DNA of 56,786 nucleotides, from positions 1 to 56,786 of the forward strand of contig JAEUNJ010000005.1 of assembly GCA_016791145.1 (NCBI GenBank). Reading direction: 5' to 3'. Each line of letters begins with the position of its first letter. The first letter of the stretch is position 1. Of the stretch, positions 20,205 through 28,554 are shown piece after piece. The DNA comes from Rhodocyclaceae bacterium (GTDB lineage: Bacteria; Pseudomonadota; Gammaproteobacteria; Burkholderiales; Rhodocyclaceae). The notes under the pieces are model-generated. The model ran no database searches. It was given only the letters and a program-made list of their open reading frames with translations, and was not told the origin of the DNA. Made by a program: the position numbers and the translations under genes.

Positions 20205-20654
20205 ATGAGCTCCCGGCGGAGGACCGCGCCCGAGACCCAGTTTTCCCTGCTGGCACCAGGTTTCGAGAATCCGGATTCAAAACCGGAAAAATCGCGTGAC
20301 AACAACAAGAAATCCGAAATTTCACATGTTGCGCAGCCGGCTACGAAAAAGCCGGCGACGTCGCGCGACCAGACAGGTCGGCAGCCGGCCCTCCCCGGCA
20401 TCGCCGTTCGCGGGCGACCACGACTGCGGGTGAAGCGCAGCGCCTCGGAACGGGCGGCGGCCAGCCGCAGCCAGCGCGAGGCCGACGGGAGCCGCCGCGT
20501 GGAGGTGATGCTCGACCCCGACACCCTTGCAGCGCTGGATTCCCTCGCCCAGGCCGACGGCACCACCCGCGGCGAGGTGGTATCCCGGCTCATCCGCAAC
20601 GCCCACCGCCGCCGGCGGGCCATCCCGGCCGCGGCGCGGGACGGGCACGCGTGA
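20205..20654 (+). CDS. Ribbon-helix-helix (Arc/CopG-like) DNA-binding protein with a disordered N-terminus
   Basis: 149 residues. Residues 1-~95 are polar and low in hydrophobics, with a noticeably lower GC stretch (codons 20-55). The C-terminal RRVEVMLDPDTLAALDSLA followed by GTTRGEVVSRLIRNAH fits a ribbon-helix-helix fold: a beta strand that reads the major groove and two helices. RGRPRLRVKRSASERAAASR is a basic linker. The next gene, 58 bp downstream on the same strand, is a CarH-type cobalamin-binding protein lacking any DNA-binding domain. I infer that this gene could supply the DNA-binding half of a two-protein regulator. Confidence 0.7.
   Translation: MSSRRRTAPETQFSLLAPGFENPDSKPEKSRDNNKKSEISHVAQPATKKPATSRDQTGRQPALPGIAVRGRPRLRVKRSASERAAASRSQREADGSRRVEVMLDPDTLAALDSLAQADGTTRGEVVSRLIRNAHRRRRAIPAAARDGHA
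20267..20278. promoter_or_regulatory. Perfect 12-bp palindrome GAATCCGGATTC
   Basis: A perfect inverted repeat within codons 21-25 of the RHH gene, matching the near-palindrome at 20177-20188. RHH proteins bind short palindromes as dimers of dimers, so the two copies could be autoregulatory operators. The match could be chance. Confidence 0.35.
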
Positions 20655-20712
20655 CCCGGGAGGCGAGCCTCCCGCGAGGAACCCCGAACGATCCGCATCG
20701 AAGGAAGATTCC

Positions 20713-21369
20713 ATGGTCAGGACAACGACCGCATCGATGGACAGCCCGCCGTTCGACCGGTTGCGGGCGACCCTGGACCTCCTCAGGTCCCGCGACACCC
20801 AGGCCCTGCGTTCGGCGCTGGAACGCCAGTTGGCTTCGGACGGCCTGACCGCCTTCGTCGAAGGGACGCTTGCCGACCTGGTATTCGAGGTCGGCGAGGC
20901 CTGGAGGCGAGGCGATATCCAAGTCTTCGAGGAACATTTCTTCTCCGAAACGGTGCGCGGCGTGCTCGAGGCGGCAACCGCGCCCCGCGCGGTGCCGGCG
21001 GGCGCGCGCCGGGCCGTCCTGACCACGCTGCCGGGGGAATTGCACACGCTGGGACTCGCGATGGTCCACGCCCTTTTCGCCGACGCGGGGGTGGAGTGCA
21101 TCGTGCTCGGCGCCCAAACGCCCCTCCGGGACGTGGTGGAGGCGGTGCGCGCCTATGACGCGGGCCTCGTCGGCCTTTCGTTCAGCGTCGAGTATCCGGC
21201 GGAACTCATATCGTCGTCGGTGTCCGTCCTCCGGACGATGTTGCCACCCGCGACGGAAATCTGGCTGGGCGGCGCCGGGGCCGGTCGTGCGACCGGGTTG
21301 CCGTCAGGCGTGCGCGTGTTCGATTCAGCCGCGAACGCGACCCGGGCCCTGCTGCAGGCGGCCCGCTGA
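20713..21369 (+). CDS. Stand-alone CarH/LitR-type cobalamin-binding (photoreceptor-like) protein
   Basis: 218 residues: a four-helix B12-binding cap (~10-90) and a Rossmann-like B12 domain (~98-215). Two diagnostic motifs are intact: W64-x9-E74-H75 (WRRGDIQVFEEH), the cap motif of adenosylcobalamin photoreceptors, and E109-L-H111-T-L-G114, the ExHxxG motif whose His is the lower axial ligand. The residue after W64 is Arg; in Thermus CarH a His there ligates cobalt after light exposure. GLVGLSFSVEYPAELI and LGGAGAGRA complete the fold. Unlike CarH there is no MerR helix-turn-helix, and an RHH DNA-binding protein precedes it. AAGGAAG lies before the ATG. Confidence 0.82.
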   Translation: MVRTTTASMDSPPFDRLRATLDLLRSRDTQALRSALERQLASDGLTAFVEGTLADLVFEVGEAWRRGDIQVFEEHFFSETVRGVLEAATAPRAVPAGARRAVLTTLPGELHTLGLAMVHALFADAGVECIVLGAQTPLRDVVEAVRAYDAGLVGLSFSVEYPAELISSSVSVLRTMLPPATEIWLGGAGAGRATGLPSGVRVFDSAANATRALLQAAR

Positions 21370-21385
21370 TCCGCCCGCCGCTGCG

Positions 21386-21718
21386 TCATTGCAGCGGGTC
21401 GTCCCGCCGTACGAGTTGCAGGCCCAGATGCACCACCGTGGCCCGGTGGCCGAGGACGACGACGCTGCCGCGGCGACGGTTGTCGCCCGTCTCGCTGAAT
21501 TCAAAGTGATAGATCCGCCGCGGCTTCAGCCGCCCTTCGTCGTCCCGGTAGGGCCGCAAAGAGCCCAGCGCGACCGTATCGTCGAGGAGTTGCAGGCCTT
21601 CCGATTCGCAGGCCCGGCGCGCCGCCTTGACGGCCTCGTCCCGGGCAAGCAGGCTGTCGTGCCAGAACCAGGCCAGCCCCCCCATCAGCACCAGCGCGAG
21701 GATTTCCGGCCACGGCAT
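21386..21718 (-). CDS. DUF3301 family membrane-anchored protein
   Basis: 110 residues with one N-terminal hydrophobic segment (EILALVLMGGLAWFW), then DEAVKAARRACESEGLQLLD and RRIYHFEFSETGDNRRRGSV, the conserved wording of the DUF3301 family of gamma- and betaproteobacteria. Function is unknown; it is probably an inner-membrane-anchored protein. It may be co-transcribed with the short ORF immediately upstream. Confidence 0.8.
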   Translation of the reverse strand: MPWPEILALVLMGGLAWFWHDSLLARDEAVKAARRACESEGLQLLDDTVALGSLRPYRDDEGRLKPRRIYHFEFSETGDNRRRGSVVVLGHRATVVHLGLQLVRRDDPLQ

Positions 21719-21721
21719 CGC

Positions 21722-21814
21722 TCAGCCCCGGAGCAGGTCGACGGACACCGGCGTCCTCCGCAAGCGCGCCTTGCCAGGGGCCCCCACGGTGGTCGTCTCC
21801 GTCCCGGATTCCAT
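21722..21814 (-). CDS. Possible 30-residue small protein upstream of the DUF3301 gene
   Basis: An ATG-initiated frame ending three bases before the DUF3301 start, with a basic core KARLRRTPVSVDLLRG. Position and basic composition make it a possible small protein, but there is no clear ribosome binding site and the length allows chance. Listed at low confidence. Confidence 0.22.
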   Translation of the reverse strand: MESGTETTTVGAPGKARLRRTPVSVDLLRG

Positions 21815-21910
21815 GTGGCCATTTTACCCGGGCGTCCTGCCGCCATTGGCTAAATGCCGCATTTTTCGGCATAATCCGCCCCCCCGACGCCAACCACCAA
21901 GGAGAAACAA

Positions 21911-22141
21911 ATGGCCCGTCCCAAGTCCCCGCTGAGCGATCTCTCGGCGTACCGCAAGGCCACCGGCCTCAACCAATCCGATTTCTGGCGCCGTTTCGGC
22001 GTGACCCAGTCCGGCGGCAGCCGATACGAATCCGGCCGCAACCTGCCCAACGCCGTGGGGATGCTGCTCTGGCTGGTGGATAAGAACAAGCTCGGCGAGG
22101 CGGACCTGAAAGCCGCCCTGAACGCCGTCAACAAGCGCTGA
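21911..22141 (+). CDS. Small helix-turn-helix (XRE-like) protein
   Basis: 76 residues: DLSAYRKATGLNQSDFWRRF and GVTQSGGSRYESGRNLPNAV form an XRE/Cro-type helix-turn-helix, followed by MLLWLVDKNKLGEADLKAAL. AAGGAGAAAC precedes the ATG. No toxin or partner gene is adjacent, so it is probably a small stand-alone regulator. A 120-bp gap separates it from the next small gene. Confidence 0.85.
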   Translation: MARPKSPLSDLSAYRKATGLNQSDFWRRFGVTQSGGSRYESGRNLPNAVGMLLWLVDKNKLGEADLKAALNAVNKR

Positions 22142-22261
22142 GGCCTGCCGCCCGGTGGCCGGCGGCCGAGCCGGCCCTGCGCGATTTTTCGGTTTACCTC
22201 CGTCCCAAGCTCGTTTACCCTTTCGTCTTCGTTTTTCCCCCGACGGAACCCGCGTAAGAAA

Positions 22262-22486
22262 ATGTCCGACGATACGATCTACTGCTACCACTGCCAGCGC
22301 CGCCATCCGAAAGAGGAAATGCGCAAGCTCGAGACCAAGACCGGCACCCGTTGGCGCTGCATCGCCAGCATCAATGCCGCCAAGCAGAGCCGCGAGGCCC
22401 GCGAAGCCTATGGCAGGCAGATGACCGAAGCCAACAAGGCCGAGGCCCAGAGCAAGGCCCGCATCATCCTCCACGCCGGCCGCTAG
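22262..22486 (+). CDS. Small CxxC-containing conserved protein
   Basis: 74 residues beginning MSDDTIYCYHCQRRHPKEEM, with a CxxC pair and a later Cys in TRWRCIASINAAKQ, so a zinc-ribbon-like metal site is possible. The C-terminal half is a charged helix (REAREAYGRQMTEANKAEAQ). Function is unknown. A strong hairpin follows the stop. Confidence 0.75.
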   Translation: MSDDTIYCYHCQRRHPKEEMRKLETKTGTRWRCIASINAAKQSREAREAYGRQMTEANKAEAQSKARIILHAGR

Positions 22487-22505
22487 GCATTCCCGCCGCC
22501 GGCAT

Positions 22506-22528
22506 GACGCCCCGCCCCGCGGGGCGTC
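22506..22528. terminator. Strong hairpin between two convergent genes
   Basis: GACGCCCCGC and GCGGGGCGTC form a perfect 10-bp stem with a CCC loop, followed on the plus strand by GTCGTTTCT. It lies between the small CxxC gene and the convergent metallo-hydrolase, so it can end transcripts from the plus strand. Confidence 0.6.
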
Positions 22529-22543
22529 GTCGTTTCTGGGGGT

Positions 22544-23599
22544 TCACCCCGCGCCGCCGACGCGTCGCGTTTCCCCGTGGCGCAGGACCAGGAACCGGTC
22601 CGCCGCGACTCCCTGGGCCGCCATCGCATCGGCCAGGTCGCGCACCGGCTGGTCCAGGGGCTCGGCGGTCAGCCGCTCGAAGGTCCCCCAATGGATTGCC
22701 ACGGAAAGGCGTGCGCCGATCTCCCGATGGATGCGCACCGCCTCTTCCGGATTGACGTGGTTGTGGCGCATGAACCAGCGCGGCTCGTAATGGCCGATGG
22801 CGATGGCCGCCAGGTCGAAGGGACCGGCGCGCCGGCCGATTTCGCCGATGTCGTCGGACCAGGCCACGTCGCCGGAAAAGAAGAAGCGGAATCCGTTCCG
22901 CTCCAGGACCCAGGCGCCCCACAGGTCCCGGTTCCGGTCCCAGGGGGTCCGGGCAGTCCAGTGATGCACCGGAACGAGTTGCAGCCGGGTACCGTCCCGC
23001 GCGTCATCCTGCCACCAGTCCAGGGCCGTCACTTCCGTGCCGGTCGGCAGGTGGCGCCGCAGCCACCGCTCCATCCCCAGCGGCACCGCGAACCGGGGCG
23101 GCCCGCCCGCCTGCCGGGCCAGCCGGCGCACGCTGCGCAGGTCCAGGTGATCGTAGTGCCCGTGGGAGATCAGCACCAGGTCGATCCGCGGCAGGTCCGC
23201 CAGGAGGACGCCGGGCCGCTGGTGGCGTTTCGGGCCGGCGAAGGACACCGGCGAGGCCCGATCCGAGAACACCGGGTCGGTGATCACGTTCAGGCCGCCG
23301 GTCTGCAACAGCACCGTGGCATGCCCTATCCAGGTGATCGAATTCTCGCCGCGATTGCCGCGCAGGTAATCCAGGTCCGCCTCCGCCGGCGACAGATCCA
23401 TGCCGGACCCGGGACGCGAGTCCCAGGCCTTCGCCTCCCGCCGCAGGCGCATGAGTTCCTCGCCGGTCGGCGGACGCAGTGGATGGTTGTTGCGGAAACC
23501 GCCGGGCAGATGGTGGGGCCGGGCCGGATCGTAGTAGGGATTCGCGTAGGGCCGGCGGGGGATGCGCCCGGCCAGGCGCACCAGTTTCCAGAGGTTCAT
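22544..23599 (-). CDS. Metallo-beta-lactamase-fold hydrolase (NAPE-PLD/UlaG-like)
   Basis: 351 residues. The zinc-binding HxHxDH motif is in LISHGHYDHLDL, preceded by ITWIGHATVLLQTGGLNVI and TDPVFSDRASPVSFAGPKR, the layout of the N-acylphosphatidylethanolamine phospholipase D-like branch. FFSGDVAWSD and AIGHYEPRWFMRHNHVNPEE provide further metal ligands. The extended N-terminus (NPYYDPARPHHLPGGFRNNH) is also typical of this branch. A role in phospholipid turnover is suggested by family only. Confidence 0.88.
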   Translation of the reverse strand: MNLWKLVRLAGRIPRRPYANPYYDPARPHHLPGGFRNNHPLRPPTGEELMRLRREAKAWDSRPGSGMDLSPAEADLDYLRGNRGENSITWIGHATVLLQTGGLNVITDPVFSDRASPVSFAGPKRHQRPGVLLADLPRIDLVLISHGHYDHLDLRSVRRLARQAGGPPRFAVPLGMERWLRRHLPTGTEVTALDWWQDDARDGTRLQLVPVHHWTARTPWDRNRDLWGAWVLERNGFRFFFSGDVAWSDDIGEIGRRAGPFDLAAIAIGHYEPRWFMRHNHVNPEEAVRIHREIGARLSVAIHWGTFERLTAEPLDQPVRDLADAMAAQGVAADRFLVLRHGETRRVGGAG

Positions 23600-23922
23600 G
23601 GTCGCGGTTCGTCCTGTCCTTCGCCGCGGCCGGCGTCGGCCATCGGCTGGTCCCGCCGGTCGGTCGTTCCGGCTCGTCGATCATAGAACAGGGAGGCGTG
23701 CCGGAAGTTCCATGCCGCATGTCCACGATGCCGATGTGGACATGAAAAAGCATTCGCGATCAATCCCGTTGGCCATTGACATGCATCAAATGAGACGCCG
23801 TCCGTAACGGTTAAAAGGGCGCTTCGGGCCCGCGCGGAAGGTGGTGGCCAAGAAGGAAAAATTGTCCTCCGCGCCCCTGCCGGCCGTCCATAAGACCGGG
23901 CCCCAGCCAGAGAGGAGAAGCC
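23600..23922. other. Regulatory intergenic region upstream of the kor operon
   Basis: About 320 bp, divergent between the metallo-hydrolase and the kor operon. It contains an FNR-like box (23776-23789) and an imperfect inverted repeat around 23710-23745 (ATGTCCACGATGCCGATGTGGACAT in two arms: ATGTCCAC and GTGGACAT). The GAGAGGAGAAGCC before 23923 is the ribosome binding site. I see no gene here. Confidence 0.6.
23776..23789 (+). promoter_or_regulatory. FNR/CRP-family-like box (TTGAC-N4-ATCAA)
   Basis: TTGACATGCATCAA matches the FNR consensus TTGAT-N4-ATCAA with one change. It lies 134 bp before the kor operon start, a plausible activating position for an oxygen-sensitive ferredoxin-type oxidoreductase operon used under anoxic conditions. 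No promoter -10 was assigned. Confidence 0.5.
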
Positions 23923-25725
23923 ATGTCGGCCGTGCCCGAAAGCATCGAGGCCAGGCGGGAGACCCCTTCCGTCGCCTATTCCGAGGATCCGCGGGACGTG
24001 GACTGGGTGGGGAAGAACATCCCCTGCCAGACCGCCTGTCCCGCCGGCACCAACATCCCCGCCTACATCCGTGCCATCGCCGAAGGGCGGCACGGGGAGG
24101 CCTACGAGATCAACCGGGAAGCCAACGTGCTCCCCGGCGTGCTCGGGCGGATCTGCTCCCGGCCCTGCGAATCGGCCTGCCGGCACGGCTGGCCCGGCAA
24201 TGGGGAACCGGTGGCCATCTGCCACCTGAAGCGCTCGGCGGCCGACTACAAGCACGCCGGCCACCGGATCACGGAGCGCCTCTACGCGCCCACGGCCAAG
24301 CGCGTCGCCATCGTCGGCGCCGGGCCGGCGGGCGTGGCGGCGGCCCACGACCTGTCGGTGCTCGGCCATGACGTCACCATCTTCGAGCGCGAGGCCGGCT
24401 CCGGCGGCATGCTCCGCTACGGCATCCCGGAATTCCGCCTGCCCCGCGACATCCTCGACTTCGAACTGCACAACGCCCTGCGCCTCGGCGTCGAGCTGAG
24501 GCTCTCCGCCGGCGTCGGGAAGGAACCCGGCGAGACGCCGGTCTCCGCACTGCTGCGCGACTACGACTGCGTGCTGCTGGCCGCCGGCTGCATGGCCCCG
24601 CTGCCCCTGCCCCTGGAGGGCGACTGGAAGGGCAAGGACCCGGCCGACGTTTGCAAGGACGTGGTGCACGGCCTGCCCTTCCTGATGGCGCTGCACCGGG
24701 GCGAGACCCGCAAGGTGCGCCGCCGCGTCGCCGTGGTGGGTGCCGGCTTCACGGCCCTGGACTGCGCCCGCGTCGCGGTGCGCCTCGGCGCCGAGGAGGT
24801 GACCATCCACATCCGCACCGCGGAGGAATACATCCCGGTGCCCAAGGAGGAGATCTTCGAGGCCAAACGCGAGGGGATCCGCATCAAGGGCCTGCGCACG
24901 CCGGTGGGCGTCGTCCTCGACGAGAAGGGCCGCATGAAGGGCATCAAGTTCGTCCAGAACCGGCTCGGCGGCTGGCGCGAAGGCGGACGGCGGCTGGCCA
25001 TCCCCATCGAGGGATCCGAGTTCGTGGACCCCTGCGACACCATGCTGATCGCCATCGGCCAGAAGACGGTCAACGACTTTCTGGACGTGAAGGTGGAACT
25101 GGACCGCTGGCAGAACGTGCGCACCGGCGAGGCCGGCATGACCTCGGTGAAGGGCCTGTTCGCCGCCGGCGACTTCGTCACCGGCCCCACCACGGTCATC
25201 GAGGCCATCGGCCGGGGCCGCAAGGCCGCGGCGCAGATCGACACCTGGCTGATGGGCCACCCGCGGCGAAAGAAGGTGGTGCGCATCCATCCGGTGGCCC
25301 AGCCCCTGCGCGAGCGGGCCTTCGACTTCATCGGCCGGCAGGAGATGCCGACGGCCGCCCTCCATGACCGCGTCCATTCCGGGACCCTGGAGGTGGAGAC
25401 CGGCTTCGACCAGCCCCATACCGGCGAGGAATCGAAGCGCTGCTACCTGTGCAACCTGCGCTACCAGATCGATGTGGACCGCTGCATCTACTGCCGCGCC
25501 TGCATCGAGGTCGCGCCCCGGGCCTGCATCAAGCTGGTGTCCGGCGTCGAGGTGCTGGAGAACGGCACCTACGGCAAGCTGACCGAGGCGAAGGAATGGA
25601 ACCAGGTGGGCGCCATCTGGATCGACAACAACGAGTGCATCCGCTGCGGCGCCTGCTTCAAGGCCTGCCCGGTGAACTGCATCTCCATCACCCGCAACGA
25701 ATTCGCCGAGGTGGACATCGCATGA
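23923..25725 (+). CDS. GltD-like FAD/NAD(P) oxidoreductase with C-terminal ferredoxin domain (KorC-like)
   Basis: 600 residues (~66 kDa). The N-terminal Cys-rich domain of glutamate-synthase small subunits (PCQTACPAGTNIPAYIRAI, RICSRPCESACRHG) is followed by an FAD site (VAIVGAGPAGVAAAHDL), an NAD(P)H site (VAVVGAGFTALDCARVAV) and a C-terminal pair of 4Fe-4S motifs (CIYCRACIEVAPRAC and CIRCGACFKACPVNC). It heads the kor operon. From memory, Azoarcus evansii 2-oxoglutarate:NADP+ oxidoreductase has a third subunit of about this size that links ferredoxin-type electrons to NADP+; that role fits here. The next gene overlaps its stop (ATGA). Confidence 0.85.
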   Translation: MSAVPESIEARRETPSVAYSEDPRDVDWVGKNIPCQTACPAGTNIPAYIRAIAEGRHGEAYEINREANVLPGVLGRICSRPCESACRHGWPGNGEPVAICHLKRSAADYKHAGHRITERLYAPTAKRVAIVGAGPAGVAAAHDLSVLGHDVTIFEREAGSGGMLRYGIPEFRLPRDILDFELHNALRLGVELRLSAGVGKEPGETPVSALLRDYDCVLLAAGCMAPLPLPLEGDWKGKDPADVCKDVVHGLPFLMALHRGETRKVRRRVAVVGAGFTALDCARVAVRLGAEEVTIHIRTAEEYIPVPKEEIFEAKREGIRIKGLRTPVGVVLDEKGRMKGIKFVQNRLGGWREGGRRLAIPIEGSEFVDPCDTMLIAIGQKTVNDFLDVKVELDRWQNVRTGEAGMTSVKGLFAAGDFVTGPTTVIEAIGRGRKAAAQIDTWLMGHPRRKKVVRIHPVAQPLRERAFDFIGRQEMPTAALHDRVHSGTLEVETGFDQPHTGEESKRCYLCNLRYQIDVDRCIYCRACIEVAPRACIKLVSGVEVLENGTYGKLTEAKEWNQVGAIWIDNNECIRCGACFKACPVNCISITRNEFAEVDIA

Positions 25726-26768
25726 AGACCGCCGCCCCCCGCCACCACGTGATCGTCGGCAGCGGCGTCGCCGGCGCCCAGGCCGCCCGCACCCTGCGGG
25801 CCCGGGAACCGGAAGCCAGGATCAGCATGCTGACCCTGGCGTCCCTGCCCTTCTACAACCGCTACGACCTGCCCCAGGTCTTCCGGGGCCGCCAGGACTG
25901 GCACCAGTTCCTGGTGGATCCCCCCGAGTACTACACGGAAAACCGCATCGAGCTGCGCCGCTGCACCCAGGTGGCCAACGTGGACAGCCAGCGCAAGGTC
26001 ATCACCCTGGGCCACAACGAGGAAATGCATTACGACACCCTGGTCGTCGCCTCCGGCGGCCGGTCCTACCTGCCCGAGGAGCTCAGCGAGTTCCGCCACC
26101 TGCTGGACGGCTTCGGCTCCTACGAGCAGGCCATGGTCGTGCGCCGCAAGGTGCCCGAGGGCGGCACGGTGATGCTCCTGGGCGGCGACATGATCGGCCT
26201 CGACCTGGCCCGCACCCTGCTGGACACGGGCCACAAGGTGGTGCTGGTGACCGACGAGCATACCTTCTGGCCCCATCAGGTCACCGATGACGAGAAGAAG
26301 GAACTCCTGACCGTCCTGGAGAGGATGGGCGTCGAGATCATCGCCGGCGACTGCGAGGGCGGCATCGACGCGATCCAGGAAGGGGCGAAAGGACTCCCGG
26401 CCCGCCGGGTGATCTTCGGCGGCGGCCGCGACCGCTACGCCGACGTCATCATGCCCTTCTACGGCCTGCACCCGTCGGTCGAATTCATGCTCGGCTCCGG
26501 GGTGGACATCGAGCGCGGACTCCTGGTGAAGAAGTCGCTGCGCACCACCAACGACGCCATCTGGGCCGCGGGCGACGTCTGCCAGATATGGTCCGACGAG
26601 GAGAAGCGCTACCGCTTCTACTACGGCTGGAAGAACGTGCGGGCCATGGGCGAACTCGCCGCCCGCAACATCACCGGCGAGGACGAGGCCTTCGAGCCCA
26701 CCCAGGACGAGTCCCTGCACATCCACGACGGCGTGACCATCCACTCGCCCTTCTGGGAGTATGCCTGA
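25722..26768 (+). CDS. FAD-dependent pyridine nucleotide-disulphide-type oxidoreductase
   Basis: 348 residues with HHVIVGSGVAGAQAARTLR (FAD site), YNRYDLPQVFRG, YDTLVVASGGRSYLPEEL, a second nucleotide site VMLLGGDMIGLDLARTLLDT and IWAAGDVCQIWSDEEK (the GD of FAD binding). It resembles the small FAD reductases (rubredoxin/ferredoxin-reductase-like). Its start overlaps the previous stop and its stop overlaps the korA start, so it belongs to the complex or its electron path. It is an extra flavoprotein besides the KorC-like subunit. Confidence 0.85.
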   Translation: MKTAAPRHHVIVGSGVAGAQAARTLRAREPEARISMLTLASLPFYNRYDLPQVFRGRQDWHQFLVDPPEYYTENRIELRRCTQVANVDSQRKVITLGHNEEMHYDTLVVASGGRSYLPEELSEFRHLLDGFGSYEQAMVVRRKVPEGGTVMLLGGDMIGLDLARTLLDTGHKVVLVTDEHTFWPHQVTDDEKKELLTVLERMGVEIIAGDCEGGIDAIQEGAKGLPARRVIFGGGRDRYADVIMPFYGLHPSVEFMLGSGVDIERGLLVKKSLRTTNDAIWAAGDVCQIWSDEEKRYRFYYGWKNVRAMGELAARNITGEDEAFEPTQDESLHIHDGVTIHSPFWEYA

Positions 26769-28543
26769 TGAAAACCGACATCCAGATCGCCATCTGCGGT
26801 TCCGCCGGCGAGGGCACCATCGCCGCCGGCGACATCCTGCGCAATGCCCTGGCCGGGGCGGGCTACCGGGTCATCAGCTTCGACGCCTACCCGGCCGAGA
26901 TCCGCGGCTTCGGCAAGTGCGTCGCCCGGCTGCGCGTGACCACCGAGCAGGCCTATTCGCTGAAGGAGAAGTCCGACGTCCTGGTCTGCCTCAACGACGA
27001 GCACGGCATCCCCCACGTGGGCGAGGTGCGGGACTTCGGCGCCGTGATCTACGAGGCCAAGTCCATCGTCCATCTTGCCGAGGGCAGCCACGTCAGCGGC
27101 CACATCCGGCCGGCCCAGGTGCCCTATCCGCTGGCCATCCGGGAACTCTCCGAGCGGGCCACCGGCGCCATCCGCTCCCGCAACATGGTGGTGCTGGGCT
27201 ACATCGCCGGGCTTTTCCACCTGGCCAAGGAACCCTTCGAGAAGATCATCAACACCAAGTTCAAGGGCAAGGGCAAGGCCGCCGAGGACAACCACAAGGC
27301 CTTCGACGCCGGCTACGAGACCGGTGCCGCCACCTTCAAGCTGGACGACGTGAACTTCGGCCCGCCCGGCAAGGGCCTCCAGGCGGTGATGCTGAACGGC
27401 AACGCCGCCGTGGCCAAGGGCTGCCTGGACGCCGGCATCGACAACTTCTTCGGCTACCCGATCACGCCGGCCACCACCATCATGGAGCGCCTGGCCGTGG
27501 AGATGCCCAAGCGCGGCAAGCGCCTGCTGCAGACCGAGGACGAGATCGCCGCCATCTCCACCACCATCGGCGCCGGCTACACGGGCGCCCGGTCGGCCAC
27601 GGCCACATCGGGCCCGGGCCTGGCCCTGATGTCCGAGATGCTCGGCCTGGGCATCATGGCCGAGGTGCCGTCGGTGGTCTTCGTCTCCCAGCGCGGCGGG
27701 CCCTCTACCGGCATCCCCACCAAAACCGAACAGTCGGACCTCAACATCGCCATCTACGGCGGCCACGGGGACGCGCCGCGCATCGTGCTGGCGCCGACCA
27801 ACGTGGAGGGATGCTACCGCTGCGCCGGCAAGGCCTTCGAGATGGCGGAACGCTACCAGACCCCGGTCATCGTGCTCCTCGACCTGTATCTCTCGAACCG
27901 TTACGAGACAGTCGTCATGCCGGCCAAGCCGCCCTTCGAGCCCAACTGCGACAAGCCGGTCCCGAAGGGCGACCTGGGCGCCGGCTACAAGCGCTTCGGC
28001 TTCACCGAGGACGACGTGAGCCCCCGCGCCCTGCCGGGCATGGCGGGCGGCATGCACGTGGTCACCGGACTGGAGCACAACGAACTGGGCCGGGTGAACG
28101 AGCAGCCGGAAATGCACGAAGCCATGAGCCGCAAGCGCCACGACAAGCTCAAGGCCGCCCTGCAGCACCCCGACTTCACGCACTACAAGCGCTTCGGCGA
28201 CGAGGGCCGGGTGGACGTGGGCATCCTCGCCTGGGGGTCCACCGTCGGCGAATGCCTGGAGGTCATGTTCCTGGCCCACCTGGAAGGAATCGCCTGCGCG
28301 GTCATGAAGGTGGTGATGCTTTCGCCCTTCCCGACGGAGGCGGTAGCGGCCTTCATGGACGACTGCGACGCGGTGCTGGTGCCCGAACTCAACTACCAGG
28401 GCCAGTTCGCCCACCTGATCCAGGCCGAGACGGGCCGCCCCGTCCATCGCTACAACCGCGTCACCGGCACGCCCATGCGCGTCGAGGACATCATGGCCCA
28501 GGTGCGCCGCCTCGCCAAGACCGCCACCCGGAAAGCCGCCTGA
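26768..28543 (+). CDS. korA: 2-oxoacid:acceptor oxidoreductase, fused gamma-alpha subunit (2-oxoglutarate type)
   Basis: 591 residues (~62 kDa). Residues 1-~195 are the gamma domain (AICGSAGEGTIAAGDILRNAL, EIRGFGKCVARLRV); the rest is the alpha subunit (FFGYPITPATTIMERLAVEM, TEDEIAAISTTIGAGYTGAR, ATSGPGLALMSEMLGL, QRGGPSTGIPTKTEQSDL). These are hallmarks of KorA-type enzymes that decarboxylate 2-oxoglutarate (or another 2-oxoacid) to the acyl-CoA with ferredoxin reduction. Size and fusion match the KorA described from Azoarcus. The TGATG overlap couples it to the flavoprotein. korB follows after a 139-bp repeat-containing gap. Confidence 0.93.
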   Translation: MKTDIQIAICGSAGEGTIAAGDILRNALAGAGYRVISFDAYPAEIRGFGKCVARLRVTTEQAYSLKEKSDVLVCLNDEHGIPHVGEVRDFGAVIYEAKSIVHLAEGSHVSGHIRPAQVPYPLAIRELSERATGAIRSRNMVVLGYIAGLFHLAKEPFEKIINTKFKGKGKAAEDNHKAFDAGYETGAATFKLDDVNFGPPGKGLQAVMLNGNAAVAKGCLDAGIDNFFGYPITPATTIMERLAVEMPKRGKRLLQTEDEIAAISTTIGAGYTGARSATATSGPGLALMSEMLGLGIMAEVPSVVFVSQRGGPSTGIPTKTEQSDLNIAIYGGHGDAPRIVLAPTNVEGCYRCAGKAFEMAERYQTPVIVLLDLYLSNRYETVVMPAKPPFEPNCDKPVPKGDLGAGYKRFGFTEDDVSPRALPGMAGGMHVVTGLEHNELGRVNEQPEMHEAMSRKRHDKLKAALQHPDFTHYKRFGDEGRVDVGILAWGSTVGECLEVMFLAHLEGIACAVMKVVMLSPFPTEAVAAFMDDCDAVLVPELNYQGQFAHLIQAETGRPVHRYNRVTGTPMRVEDIMAQVRRLAKTATRKAA

Positions 28544-28554
28544 AGGACAAAGGC

